The position numbers and the translations under genes were made by a program. From Rhodosporidiobolus odoratus (lineage: Eukaryota > Basidiomycota > Microbotryomycetes > Sporidiobolales > Sporidiobolaceae), in contig JAOANU010000010.1 in assembly GCA_034387635.1 (NCBI GenBank), positions 1-64,000 of the forward strand: a DNA stretch of 64,000 nucleotides, in the 5' to 3' direction. Below, one piece after another: positions 47,317 through 58,835 of the stretch (the stretch's first letter is position 1; every line of letters begins with the position of its first letter). The notes under the pieces are model-generated. The model saw nothing but the letters and a program-made list of their open reading frames with translations, had not been told where the DNA came from and did not search any database.

Positions 47317-50300
47317 ATGGCCTCACCTCTGTCTTTGCCCTCGAAATCCACCGCCACGACTTCGCTCTCATCTCCAACTTCTCCTTCCACTTCGACTCGA
47401 TCACTGCCCGTACCAGCTACTCCGACCAGTCCAACTAGTCCACTACTCCCCCCTTTACATCAAGCAGCTCAACGGGGTGACTCGGCATCCCTAGCTACCC
47501 TCCTCTCAAACTCACCCCACCCAGATCAACTCGTCAACCAACACGACGATCAGGGCATAACCGCACTCCATTGGGCTGCCATAAATGGTCACCTGGCCTT
47601 CTCAAAGGAACTGCTCAGGCAGGGAGCAAAGGTAGATGTCAAAGGAGGCGAACTGCAGGGAACCGCTTTGCATTGGGCTGCCAGGTCAGCTCTTTCTCCC
47701 TTTGGTCCGTCCCTTCCACGGGGCGCTGGTACAATCAAAGTGTCGTGCTAGGGCCTGCTTTCACCCCTCTCTCTCTCTGTCCGCCGCCAATCAGAGCGGG
47801 TGACGATGAAAGAAGCGTCGTCAGAACCGGATCATGGAGGTGGGGCTGCGTATGACTGAACGCCTCTCTGTGCTGCAGGAACGGCCATCTTCCGATAGTC
47901 CACCTCCTTCTCTCCTACTCCTCCGACCCCACCCTCACCGACGCCCAATCCTTCGACACGCTCCACCTGTCCGTCCACTCCTCGTCCGCCTTCCTCCTCG
48001 CCTACCTCCTCTTCACCCTCCAACCCATCTCAGTCGACTCGTGCGATGGGGAAGGACACACTGGACTTGCCTGGGCCGCTTACCAGGGCGACGCCATCTC
48101 GGTCGAACTCCTCCTCGAAGCCGGAGCAGATCCCAACCGGGAAGACAACGCCGGGTTGAGACCGCTTCACTGGGCCGTGACCAAGGGCAACTCTCAGTGC
48201 ATTCGGAGGTTGGTCGAGGCCGGTGCCGAGTTGAACGCGAGGGAAGGGTTGGGCAAGACGGCGAGGGACATGGCTATCGAGTTGAAGAGTTTGGCGGCTT
48301 ACAATCGCGGCTTGGCCGAAGCGGGAACAGATCCCATGACGGGGAGAACGTTTGACGTCCCGCTCAGTCCAAAGAAGACGAGGTATGCCATCTTTGGCGT
48401 CGTCTTCTTGGTGCTCGGGATCGTCTTCCTCACCTTTGACAAGGTACCGTACTATACCGCGTTCCTGCTCGTGGCTGGGGAGGCATACGGGATGCATCAC
48501 CTCATCTCGCGAGTACTGCTCGGGATAAAAAGTGGCGGCGGCGGAGGAGCAGTAGGAGGGCATGGGCATGGACACGGAGGACACGGAGGGGGAGGGGAGA
48601 AGTTGACGAAGAGTCCGTATTTGGCGTCGGTAATCGCTGGAAGTTTGGCATGGGTGGGTTGGGTCTGGGTAACGCGGTTCCTTTGTGCGCCTCTCTCCCC
48701 TTCTCTTTCGCACCCCGCATTCGTTCTGTACTAACATGGCTGTTCTTGCTGTCTAGCTCTACCCGGCTCGTACGGCCTTTCCAACCTCGGTTTCCTCCTC
48801 GCCTACGGAGCATGTTGCTACAACTTCTGGAAAGCGTGTACACTGGATCCGGGGGCGGTGAAGAGAGAAGCGGGGGAGGGCGCGTTGAAGGAGGTACGTT
48901 CTCATTTCCCTCGGGCCCGCAAGCCTCACTTCGCCAAATTGACTCTGGTTGTGTGTTTCCTTGATCCTCGTTCTCTTCTCCGGTATTCGTTGCGCCTGTA
49001 GACGATCGAGTCACTCGTCGATTCAAACAATTTCAACGGCATGAACTTCTGCTTGACTTGCCTTGTACGCTCTCTTTTTCCTCCGGCCGCGCAAGCTGGC
49101 GATCGCTTCCTCAGCCTCAGGTAAGACGAGGAATGACTGACCTGCCCCCGTCTTCTTCCCTCTCGCTGGCAGGTCCGCCGCCCTCTACGGTCAAAGCACT
49201 CGTATGCGACGGGAAGATGCGTGGCGAGGTTCGATCAGTGCGTCTCGAGCTCGCTACCTGGTCCCTCTTTATGGTGTTCTCTGCGACATTCTGGCGGACG
49301 AGCCAAAGGGTGCCTGGCTAACGCTTCGTCTGCTTTTCCGGGTGCAGCTACTGCCCTTGGGTATGGAATGATGGTGTGTTTGAATGCCTTGACTATGCCC
49401 AGGTCTTTTGCCCATGTCTAGTCTTTCGAGCTAATGCGTGTCCCGTATTGTCCTCGCCTTGGCAGTCGGCGTCAACAATCACCGGCAATTTCTTCTCTTC
49501 CTCCTGTCTCTCGTTGCTGGCGTTATCTTCTTCATTCACCTAACATGGGGCTGTAAGTATCCCTATTATCCCAGGGAGCACACGACTACGCATATCAGTA
49601 TAGGCTGATGCGTGTTGGCCCTCAGACTTTTACGAACGCGCACCTTCCCTACCACCGGACTATGCCTGCCCCGCCATCTCACCCCTACCCCTCTGCGTCG
49701 CGACCTCTTTCGACACGTTTGCTCTCGCCGTCACGATCTGGTCCACTCTGCAGTTGACCTGGACCTCCGTTCTCCTTTCCGCCCAAATCTGGCAAATCCT
49801 CCGCCAGATGACTACGTTAGAAGTCTCGAACGTCGGTCGCTTCGGTTGGATGGGTGGAAAGCCGGGAGTGAGCGGTCAAGCACAGCAAGGATACGTCGAG
49901 AAATGGAGCGCAGCACAGCAGGCTCGACATGCCGCCCAAGTCGGAGGTGGAGCAGGGGACGGCGCCGACTCTCTCGCCGATGACCCTTCGTCACTGGCCC
50001 ACGCCCCAACCGCCTCTTCCTCGGGCTCTTCTACTCCGACACCCTCTCCCTCTCCCGGCGTCCGTGCTAAAGGCCGCTTCGCCTTCCTCCTCAAACTTCT
50101 CGGCCTAGATCGCTTCACCCGCCACGGCGGCCGATCCTTCAACGCCCTCCAACATGCCTCTCGAGGGGAAGTCTCCAACCCGTTCGACCTATCTTGGCGA
50201 GGCAACTGTGTTGATTTTTGGACCAAGGGGGGAGAATTGGGAGTGCAGTATGAGAGGTTGTATGTCATTCCTGAAGGGGGGTTCAGGAGAGTTGTGGGGG

Positions 50301-50449
50301 AGAGGAAGAGGAGGGAGAGGGAGGAGAGGGGGAGGGAGAGGGAGGAGGCTGCTGGATCGGGAGGAGGGTTGGGGAGGTTGACGGGGAGGAATAATGAGGA
50401 GCTGGTGAGGAAGGGGTATGAGAGAGTTGCGATGGAAGATGTGGTTTAG
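47317..50449 (+). CDS. AKR1: Palmitoyltransferase Akr1 (ankyrin repeats plus DHYC domain)
   Basis: Start ATG 47317, stop 50447-50449. After a short Ser/Thr/Pro head come ankyrin repeats (LHQAAQRGDSASLATLL, TALHWAAINGHLAFSKELL, GHTGLAWAAYQGDAISVELL, LRPLHWAVTKGNSQCIRRLV). Hydrophobic segments follow (YAIFGVVFLVLGIVFLTF, PYLASVIAGSLAWVGWVWV), separated by a Gly/His-rich loop. The catalytic centre is split by an intron (49238-49347): exon end ARFD-CA joins C-TACTGC to give DHYCPWVWND, then VGVNNHRQFLLF. Akr1 of budding yeast also has DHYC rather than DHHC and also lacks several zinc cysteines, so this is family-typical. It palmitoylates membrane proteins such as casein kinases in the Golgi/endosomal system. 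The C-terminus is cytosolic, Arg/Glu-rich. Confidence 0.93.
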
Positions 50450-50953
50450 GGATTGGTGGGAGGGTTCTACCGTACATGTTGCCATGCAGTACAGACACTC
50501 GAGGCTGTCATGCTGTATTGTTGGCTTTTTCTTCTCGTTCTCGTCGCAGACACGATGAGGCGGCTTTTTCGATCGATTCGGCTGGCCTGGTTTCCTTACT
50601 CTAGACAGAGTCGTATGGTCTGCTTCTAGGAATGTTGGCTTTCGCTGCCAAGCTGTTGCATCGAATCGTCAGCGAATTCTGAATGCGTCGTCCAGCAACG
50701 TCCAGTTTCGAATGTTTGCCGTTTCCTCCTCATCTTTCGTCGCCGTATTTCCTCGTCCTTTGCTATTAGCGAGTCGTGTAACACCTGCTGCCTGATCCGC
50801 AGCCTTCCGTCGTTATTCTTAACCGGGCTCTCGAAGCTCAGAAGACCAATCATCGCATCAAACACCTTATCGAGTACTGGTAACGTGTAGGACACGCCGT
50901 ATGTCTATTCGTCTCCATCTGATGCCCTCTGGCTAACGAGCTGCAGTCCGTAG
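50450..50953. other. Gap between AKR1 and the DUF3431-like gene
   Basis: Both neighbours are on the plus strand; the gap holds the AKR1 3' end and the next promoter. It contains a minus-strand open frame at 50626-50895 of unusually protein-like composition, listed separately. Confidence 0.5.
50626..50895 (-). other. Open frame of about 90 codons, possible small gene or exon
   Basis: The frame is open without an initiating ATG at its upstream end; the preceding TAG could be a stop or a splice acceptor (AATAG). It reads LPVLDKVFDAMIGLLSFESP, then RLRIRQQVLHDSLIAKDEEI and RRRKMRRKRQTF. The composition is not low-complexity, unlike most chance frames here. An internal methionine exists near 50853. 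It lies between two plus-strand genes. I recognise no family; it may be a lone exon, a remnant, or chance. Confidence 0.2.
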
Positions 50954-53326
50954 ATGTTCTCTTCTCCCTTTCCGACCTTGTCCCTCCCTCTCGGTTTCGC
51001 CTTCCTCCACTTTCTCTCAACCTTCCTCCTCAGCCTCGTAGACCGACAATCATCTGCCGTCGTCCTCCTTCTGCCGCTCGTCCAGTACGCCCTTCAGTAT
51101 GCCGGCGCAACACTCTGGACAAAATATGGACGGACGTCCGGCGGAGCCGCTGCCTCTTCCGCACCGGCTGAGGGGCACGGCAGGGTAGCGTGGCAGTTGG
51201 CAGCGCTCGAAACGACGGCGGGCTTATGCAGAATCTTCGCTAGTCGGCTTATTCCGACTTGGGTTTGGGCGACATTGGCGGTGCGGACCTTCCATTTTTT
51301 TTTTTTTGCGAAGCTTAGCCAAGCACTCATTCCTGTCTCCTGCACAGATCTACACCCCTTTCTTCGCTTCACTCTTACGTCCCTCGACTCTGCCGTCAGG
51401 CGATGCGCGGCTCGCGACCATCCGTCACTGGGCAACGGCGGGCATTTCCGCCGCCGCTCTGCTCTTGCTTTGGCGCACCAACCAGGTTTACCACGGGGGC
51501 GTCCTGCTCAGCCTCGTTGCGGCCGCGTGCGAGGCAAAGCGTCAGGCAATGCTGGCAGACGCCATGGAGGGGCCACATCGGGGCGAGGAAAAGCAGGAGG
51601 AGACGCTTGACCTCGCGCCGTTCTTCCTGAAGAACGCCAGCCTGGTACGCTCTTTACATCCTGCATCGGTGAAGTCTCCGTCATTGACGCATACCGTCCG
51701 CCTTTACAGCGTTCCGCTGCGCTGCACTTCGTCGCCTACCTCGTATTTGGATCGCAAAACGCTAGCCGGGCGCGCGTTCAACCGGTCCGGGTCGCCGCTC
51801 TCGTCTTCCTGCCCCTCGCTACCGCTCTCGCAACCGGAGTCCTGCAGTTCGCGCTCTCGACCGCCTCCTTCGACTTCTTTGCCGCCAGCACCGCTTACTA
51901 CGCCTCGACCGCCTTCCTTCTCGTCACCCTGCTCTTCCTCGGCATCAACCCATCGCACATCGTGTCCCGCATGTATCTTGTCATCATGATACCCCATATA
52001 GTCCTCTATGCCCTCTGCCGCTACTTTGCCGCCGCAACTGGCGATTTGCCGAAGTCGGCACCAGCCCACACGCCGCTCTCTCCTTCTCCCGCTGCGTCTA
52101 CCTCTACCCCTTCAGTCCGCAATGTGCGCATCATCGCCGCGCTGGCGATTCTCTTTCCCATCTCATGGTACATTCACCTCGCCAACACACTCCACACCGT
52201 CGACCTCGTTTTCGCCCACTACTCGATGCCACTCAACGACCTCAGATCGCACATCGAAGTTATCAAAGCCGCTCGTCTCGTCAACACCTCTCGCACTCGC
52301 GTCATCATCTATGAGAAAGGCAAGTTTACGGATGAGCAGCTGTGGGAAGCATTGGCCGGGGTCGCTCAAGAAGGATGGGATGAGATCATCCACCTGCCGA
52401 ACTATGCTCGAGAGGGTGGGACATACCTCGAGCATATCGTGACGAGGTACAATGATACTCTGCCTGGCGGCCCGAGGCGGTTCTCGGTCGAGGCGGCGAA
52501 GCATCATGGACAGCGGTTGTGGCGGAAGAAGCGACCTATTGCAGATCACACGTTGTTTATGCAGTCCCATCTTGCTTGGGTAAGCCTTTAATCTCCCAAG
52601 GTCTTGTGATACCTCGCGGGTTACTGACCACTTTGCCGTGTCCTGCAGCACTGGGTCGCCGGTCCTCGTCTAGCCAACGCCCTCCACCGCAACACCGGTT
52701 TCCTCTCCTTCGGACCTTACCTCTCCAACCTCTGCGGTTCCGACTCGGAAGGCACAGGCTTCTACCCCGGTGCCAAATCCATCTACAAAGAAGTGCTTGG
52801 GAAGGAGTGCACGGAGGGCAAGGAGGAGGATAGGGTTCTCTCGACTTGGGCGGGACAGTTTGCGGTTAGTCGGGAAAGGGTTATGAGCAATGATTGGGAG
52901 GTGTATGAGAAGATGCGGGGGTGGATCGAGGTACGTCCCTTGTCCTTTTCCCTCGATGCTCAGACGTGCTTCCCCCGGCGCTGCTCTCCCATTGTCGCTG
53001 CCCGTGTGCGGCTCCCGGGCGTAGCGGCGACAATCAACTGACCTGTCTATACGCCCATAGGCTCCTAACGATGACCCGCTGCACCACCTATGGAACCCGT
53101 CGGGGCCATCAACCCAAGAGTGAGCGCTTTTCTCTTACCCCTTCCACAACTTATCAGCTGATCCCCTTCATTCCCTTCCTACAGCAACCCTGCCTTTGGG
53201 CACTCTCTCGAACGGTCTTGGCCGCTCGTATTCCGGTGCCTCGACCCCAAGATTGCAAAGGAATGCCCCGAGGCGGAGTATGCGTCGGACAAGTGTCAGT
53301 GTTTTGGTTTGGCTCAGATAGATTGA
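50954..53326 (+). CDS. Membrane protein with a C-terminal DUF3431-like domain
   Basis: Start ATG 50954, stop 53324-53326 (ending CFGLAQID). The first half is hydrophobic: LGFAFLHFLSTFLLSLV, VVLLLPLVQYALQY, IPTWVWATLA joined over an intron to IYTPFFASLLRP, ISAAALLLLW, FDFFAASTAYYASTAFLLVT and YLVIMIPHIVLYALCRYF, so perhaps seven to nine membrane spans. The second half fits the fungal DUF3431 pattern: TRVIIYEKGKF, LPNYAREGGTYLEHIVTRYN, TLFMQSHLAWHW, FLSFGPYLSNLCG, LSTWAGQFAVSRERV, and NPAFGHSLERSWPLVFRC. DUF3431 proteins have no settled function; a glycosyltransferase-like role has been suggested by fold resemblance only. The join between halves lies within an open reading frame, so it is a fusion in one gene. 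One intron carries 13 T. Confidence 0.75.
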
Positions 53327-53349
53327 TTTCTTTCTTTCTTTCTTTCTTT
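53327..53349. repeat. TTTC microsatellite, about 5.75 copies
   Basis: TTTC repeats directly after the stop codon of the DUF3431-like gene and so lies in its 3' untranslated region. It is a simple slippage-prone tract. Confidence 0.9.
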
Positions 53350-53563
53350 ATCGCCGCATGTGTAAGAGCGGGGTACATGTATACCAGAGGTGTCGGACTG
53401 CATCGTTCTCCATCCGTTCAGCGGTCAGCGTGGAGAAGGCTTCCCCCACTTGCTCTTGCGCGTGTACCGCTACTAGCTCTGACGCCTCTCCGACGTCTCG
53501 CTCGCCCATCTGTCCGCCGTCTCCTACAAACGCCCCTTCACCTCCTCCAGGACAGGCTGAGCG

Positions 53564-56500
53564 ATGTCCCTTTACGCCCACCCGTCCCACTGTCGCTTGC
53601 AGAACTCGAACTGCTGTCCAGAGTTTGAGTCTCCCACAGCTTTCTCCTCGCCGTCCTCGACACCGTCATTTCTAACTCCTTGCGACTTGTGCCAACACCC
53701 GCTAGCTTGGCACCTCCCACCTTTGCACCTACTCGACGAAGAAGCCCGTGAGCTCAAGAGAACGGGATGGGACGCAGTCGAGCACTGCAAGGACAAGGTG
53801 CAAAGAGGAACTGAGCAGCAAGAGCCATGCGCGTGCCCTTGCTTCGTGTCCCCAGAGGGAGAGACGGTCCTGGAGGCGAGTCATTGTACGCTATGTGGGC
53901 ACAAGAAGGGGTGGCACAAATGGAGGGATGAGCAGGTGCGCGAGCCTGATTTTGCTTCTTCCATCCGCCATGGCTGTTCTGTTGTGGTCTCTGGGGCCCG
54001 TTGCTCACTCTAACTTGTCTGCAGTCTTCGCATTATAACTTTTCAGCGTCTAGCGCTGCGGCATGCTCCTCGTCTCAGCGGTCGAGTCCCAGACCGCGGC
54101 CTGCCGATATTGCTTCCCGCTCTAGATTTGCGGCGTCTGCGACGGCATTCCCTGCCCTTTCCGCTTCGACTTCTTCCTTCTCGCCTGTACCGACGCAATC
54201 CGCTCCTGTTCAGCGTCCCGTTCTTCGTCTCGACGCTTCCAGCGCTACTCTCCGCAACCTTTCTTCCTCCGATTTCCACTCGCTCAGCCCGCCTCCGCGT
54301 CCGTCCCATCCGCCTCCGACACCTTCGGCTGCTCCGCCCTTGCCTGTACCGTCCGTCTCGAAGCCTCTGCCGTCCTACCCTGCCTTTGATTTCGACGAGT
54401 CCTTCGACGACGACGGCGTCAAGGCAGACTTTTCCCGCAAACCGCCCGAACCCTTTTATGCGCAGCGAAAGTCGCATCTCTCGGAGCGAACAATCCAGAC
54501 GGTGGGGACGTGCGGAAGCATTTACGGCGAAGATGACGACAGCCTGTTCAGAGGGGGAGTCGGATCGAGGACGCCGGGTTGGAGGTCGAGGGCTCCAAGT
54601 ACCTTCAGCAAGACGAGCCTTGATAGGGCTGTCGAGAAGGAAGAAGAGGACGCCAAGGCTGCCGAGGGCAAGACGGACGCGAACGAGACCGAACGGGGTC
54701 AAGCAGCTGCAGAATCGTCTGTGTCGGAGGAACGGCCAATTTGCAGCCCTTTCTCGTCGTCGCCGCTCGCCGTAGCGCCTTCCTTCGACGGGTCAGCGAG
54801 CGCTCCTTCCCCGAGCAAGATCTGGAGCTATCGACTGAATCGCTACGTAGCTGCGCCCTCATTGTCGCGAATCAACCGCTCCACCTCGACTTCCTCGACA
54901 GCCTCTACCCCATCCATGACTTCAACGTCCAGCTTGCCCGTCACCTTTTTACCCCTCTCGTCTCGTCAGCTCGAAACTTCACCAGCACGACTTCCGAAAA
55001 CCTCAGCCCTTTCTTCATCACCTTCTCATCTCAGCCCCCGAGGCCTCTTCGGCACGCATTTTCTTCGTCGTGGGCTGAGTGTAGCTAGTCAGGACAGTGA
55101 GAGCACGGCTGCGAGCCCTACGAGCGAGGGCAGTGTGGCGAGTGGGGCAGGATCTGTGGCTGGGTGGTCGCCTGTTTCTCCTTCGGGATTGAGCGCGGCT
55201 GAAGCGGTCTTGGACAAGGTGAGTCTGGACTTGCTTAGTATATCCTCACTAATGACTGATTTGGTCTTCCTTTGATTTGCAGGTCAACACCGCATCTCCC
55301 GATGCCGCAGACCATGGGACCCTTTCGAGGACCTACACGACAAAAAACCTCTCCTTGACCGTCTCTCCTCCCCTCGACTTTGGCCGCTTCTCTCCTGGTC
55401 AGCGCTTGCAGCTCACACTCAGCCTCGGCCCCAAAGTTAGCTTGTCGTCTTTCGAATCGATTGATGTCAAGCTCGTCGGTAGCAGCCTCGTCCCGGGAGA
55501 ACCGCCCGAGCACCACGACTTCCTAGCCCTCGCGGTCTCGATCCTCACTCCTTCACCAATGGTGGCAGAAGTCGGACTCGGGCAGCGGACGTTTACCATC
55601 GACCTTCAACTGCCTCTCAAACAGACTTGCGATTGCTTCTCTCCGGCTCTTGATATCCCGAGTAGCTGGACTCATCAGCACTTTCGCACACGGTATACTT
55701 TGGAACTGAACGCTAAGCGGACGGGGACGTTCGGCAAGAGTGAGCGGTAAGGCCCTTTTCCCCTTTTTATTTTCACAGCTTCTCCCTTCCCTCTGCTGTC
55801 TCGCTCAAGTTGAGGCTGAACCTTGCATGTACCTGTTCAGGATCATCGAGACCCTCGCCGTTCATGCGCCGCCGCCTTCGAACGTCATGCTGCTCAACAT
55901 GTCCTCTCCGCTGCCATCTTCCATCGCCGGCCAAGATGGCGAATGGCTGACGGCCCTCACCGCAAAGCGCATCTTCCTTACCGACTCACCTTGCCGCCTC
56001 ACTTCGGGTCAGGTGCGTCATCCAATTTGCCGTGACTGGATCTCTAAGTTGACTCTGCTAGTGCCCATAGCTCGCCTGGAAGATCCAGTCCGACCCCGGT
56101 GCCCCTTCTATCGCTCGCATACCCTACCGCGTAACTCTGCACTTCGCCTCTCTCCCCGCACCCGAGCCTTTCCTCGCCGCCCTCGAAGACTCGGGCATCA
56201 AGCTCACCATTTCCCGCCGGATCATCTTACGCAACCGCAAAACCGGCGTGGAAGAACCGCTTCCAGCCATCGTCGTCCCAGCAAAGGAGCTCGGCATTGA
56301 GCACTCTGCCGGCATTGTTGGTGGTCGATGGGTACAGACCGGAGAACTCGAGGTGACCAGGCTCGAAACGAAGAGCATCACGACTTGCGCTATCTCGGTT
56401 CGGTGCGCCGACCTTCATTTGACCTTCTCCACTATGTTCTTGCTCCTGACTGACAGACCCATCTTTGACATGTGCAGCTACATACTCACTGCCCGTTTAC

Positions 56501-56706
56501 TCCCGTCCGTCGGCCTGTCAAGCACGCTCGAGATCCAGGCTCGCGGCCTCAACCTCGACTATCCCGCCACTGCTCCTCCAGTCACGTCGCATGCCCTCGT
56601 ACTAGCTAGCTCACAGGCTGCGTCTCCCGTCGTGACTTCCCCTGCCTCGGATGGTTCGCCTTCCACCGCCATTCCGCGATTCATGGCTGCGGAAGGTTCA
56701 GCATAG
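53564..56706 (+). CDS. Arrestin-like protein with N-terminal Cys/His modules
   Basis: Start ATG 53564 (MSLYAHPSHCRLQ), stop 56704-56706. Exon 1 (about 150 codons) has Cys/His modules: CDLCQHPLAWH, then CACPCF and CTLCGHKKGWHKW, a spacing suggestive of zinc binding. A Ser/Pro-rich region of about 370 residues follows with an acidic motif (FDFDESFDDDG). The next exons read like an arrestin beta-sandwich: FGRFSPGQRLQLTLSLGP, VKLVGSSLVPGE, FTIDLQLPL, FRTRYTLELNAKR, and, across introns, IPYRVTLHFASLP, SRRIILRNRKTGVEE, WVQTGELEVTRLE. Fungal arrestin-like proteins often recruit Rsp5-type ubiquitin ligases to membrane cargo. No PPxY motif was noticed, so that role is inference only. The start is set by the ATG before the first Cys module; an upstream exon is possible. 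Confidence 0.65.
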
Positions 56707-57046
56707 CCCGACTGTGCGGGTTCTTTTGTTATACCGGACGCGAGGACACGGGTCTGGAGCGGGTCTATTCAGGCTGGAGAGCATGGAAGGATCGACTGGA
56801 CTGAGGTCCGTGGGGGCAACGATGCCGTTCCGGGGGCTGTCACAGTCCTGCCTCCGGGTTTCATACGTTGTTGACGTACCTACATATCTCTGAGGACAAG
56901 GCAGTATCCGCATCGGCCGTACGGGTGAGGTGTTCTTCCTATTCGGCGACTCAGAGAGGACCAAGACCAAAATGGATTCCGATAGCATTTCCTACAACGT
57001 CTACTGCCTCGAGGCGATTCACCGGACTACTGCTTCTACAGTTCAC
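56707..57046. other. Convergent 3' region
   Basis: 340 bases between facing stop codons of the arrestin-like gene and the dehydrogenase. No gene or repeat is recognised. Confidence 0.55.
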
Positions 57047-58568
57047 CTACCCGAGCTTGACCTCGTTTGCCCACTCGAAACCCTCGGCGCCCGCGCCAGC
57101 CAGCACATTCAAGGCAGCATGTCGGCTCATCTCGCTCCGGGCCTCTTCCGTCGCGCTCCCGATATGCGGTAGCAGCACGATCCGCTGCTCCTTCACGAGC
57201 GGGTCATCGGCAGTGATGTTTGGCTCTCCTGTAGCGACGTCCAAGCCCGCACCGGCGAGTTTACCATTCCGAACAGCCTCGACGAGGGCGGCAGAATCGA
57301 CGACAGGGCCTCGAGCTGTGTTGACCAGGTAGGCTGTAGCCTTCATCTTGCTCAGGAAGTCAGTACCCACGAGCCCCTTGGTCTCTGGCGTAAGCGGGCA
57401 GCAGAGGACAAGAAAATCGCTTTCGGCGGCGAGTTGTTCGTAAGACTGGGCGGGTTCGAGGTTGACGCCGTGAAAAGCGGCACTGGCTTGAATGTTGAAG
57501 AAGTCTTTGGAGGCAGCCAGGGGTTTGCCGATCTGGGAGGTGGCGTAGAGGGCGCGGGAAATGCCGAAACCGAGGAGGCGCTGAGAAGGTCAGCGGGAAA
57601 AGTCAGTAAGGGCCGAAGGGTTGACGGCAGAACTATTGGGTTACCTTGAGTGTGAGCTGGCCGATCTTTCCGAAGCCGAGGATGCCAACCGTGGACTAGA
57701 GTAACATGCAACATGAGCGAGCTGTCGACGTGCGAAGAGTGTAGTCAGTACAGCTCACCTTGGTTAGAGCATGCCCACAAAGCAAGAGCGGGTTCCACGG
57801 CATCGTCGGCCATTTGCCGTCGAGAACGGCTCGCATGCCCTGCGTATCATGTCGGAATCAGCTAGACAGTCCGTTCGGGAGAAGAGGGAAGAAAGCGGCA
57901 CCTCTCCTGCTCGTCGCGACGCCATCAGAACGAGCATGGCACCGGTATCTGCTGTCGCATCAGTCAGAGCATCCGGAGCTGTAGGTCGCCGAGGAGACAG
58001 GTTTAGCGGACTAGACTTGAGCTCAGCAGGGGAAAACACGGCGCACTGGTGCCCAGGCTGATGCCACGCTTGGCTAGAGCGGCCGTGTCGATGTGGTCAA
58101 AACCAGCTGACATGGTCGAGATGACTTTGAGCGATGGACCCGCTGCATATAAGAAGGGTCAGCTACGATACAAGAGAGGAACCAGGCTGAGGGAGGAAAA
58201 GAAAGGACGGGACGGCGAGAAAAGCCTACCCGCCTCGAGTAGCATCTCGTCGATCTGTGAAGCAACGAGTGTCGGTCAAGCCCGCGTCAGAAGCCAGTAA
58301 GCGGATTGGAGAGCCGAGAGGCCGGTCGCCGCGCCACGGGAGAAAAAGATGCGAAGAGCGAACGCACCTTTTCTCCCGCGATCATGCACAGCAGTCCACT
58401 CGTTCCGCCCTTCCTCAGTTCCTCCAACAGCCATTTGCGGTCGACCGGTTCGTCCTTGTCCCATTTGACGAGTTGAATCAAGCCGTCCTGTTCCGCTTTG
58501 TCGAGCACAGCTCCTCCGGCAAGCTTATCGGCGGGGAGAGGGCGGGTGAGGATAATTTTGGGCGGCAT
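57047..58568 (-). CDS. D-2-hydroxyacid dehydrogenase (glyoxylate/hydroxypyruvate reductase type)
   Basis: Start ATG 58566-58568 (MPPKIILTRPLPADKLAG), stop at 57047-57049 (ending EWANEVKLG). At least five introns. Family landmarks: GLLCMIAGEK in the substrate domain, STMSAGFDHIDTAALAKRG, the NAD(P)-binding VGILGFGKIGQ, then NTARGPVVDS (catalytic Arg), VATGEPN (Glu) and LLPHIGSATEEARSEM (catalytic His). All three catalytic residues are in place. Length matches GRHPR/GyaR-like enzymes of about 330 residues. These reduce glyoxylate or hydroxypyruvate using NAD(P)H in the cytosol or mitochondria; the exact substrate cannot be read from the sequence. No peroxisomal SKL or clear mitochondrial signal is seen. 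Confidence 0.9.
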
Positions 58569-58835
58569 CGAAAGCGGTCTAGCGGTCGTCTAAGAGTATC
58601 TGCTGGGTCAGAAGAGTTGGATTGGCCAGAGGAGGTTTGCCGGAAGAAGTGGGGGAGAGAGAATGTGCAACACAGCTTGAATCAGGATGCAAACCGTACG
58701 AGGGTAGTGGTAGAGAGTACCCTGTAGAGTATTGCTAGCCTGGTCACCCGTGCCGGGCGAGAAGTGTCGAGGATCCGACCCAACCTTCTTCGTCTCGCTC
58801 AAATTCTTTCTCTACTACACGTCGACGCACCCAGC
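58569..58835. promoter_or_regulatory. Upstream region of the dehydrogenase gene
   Basis: Short intergenic stretch between the dehydrogenase ATG and the start of the F-box remnant. No gene or repeat is recognised. Confidence 0.45.

Noticed and set aside
49200..49260. Palmitoyltransferase reading DQ instead of DH, suggesting a dead enzyme
   Set aside because: The Q codon comes from reading through the intron donor; splicing restores DHYC.
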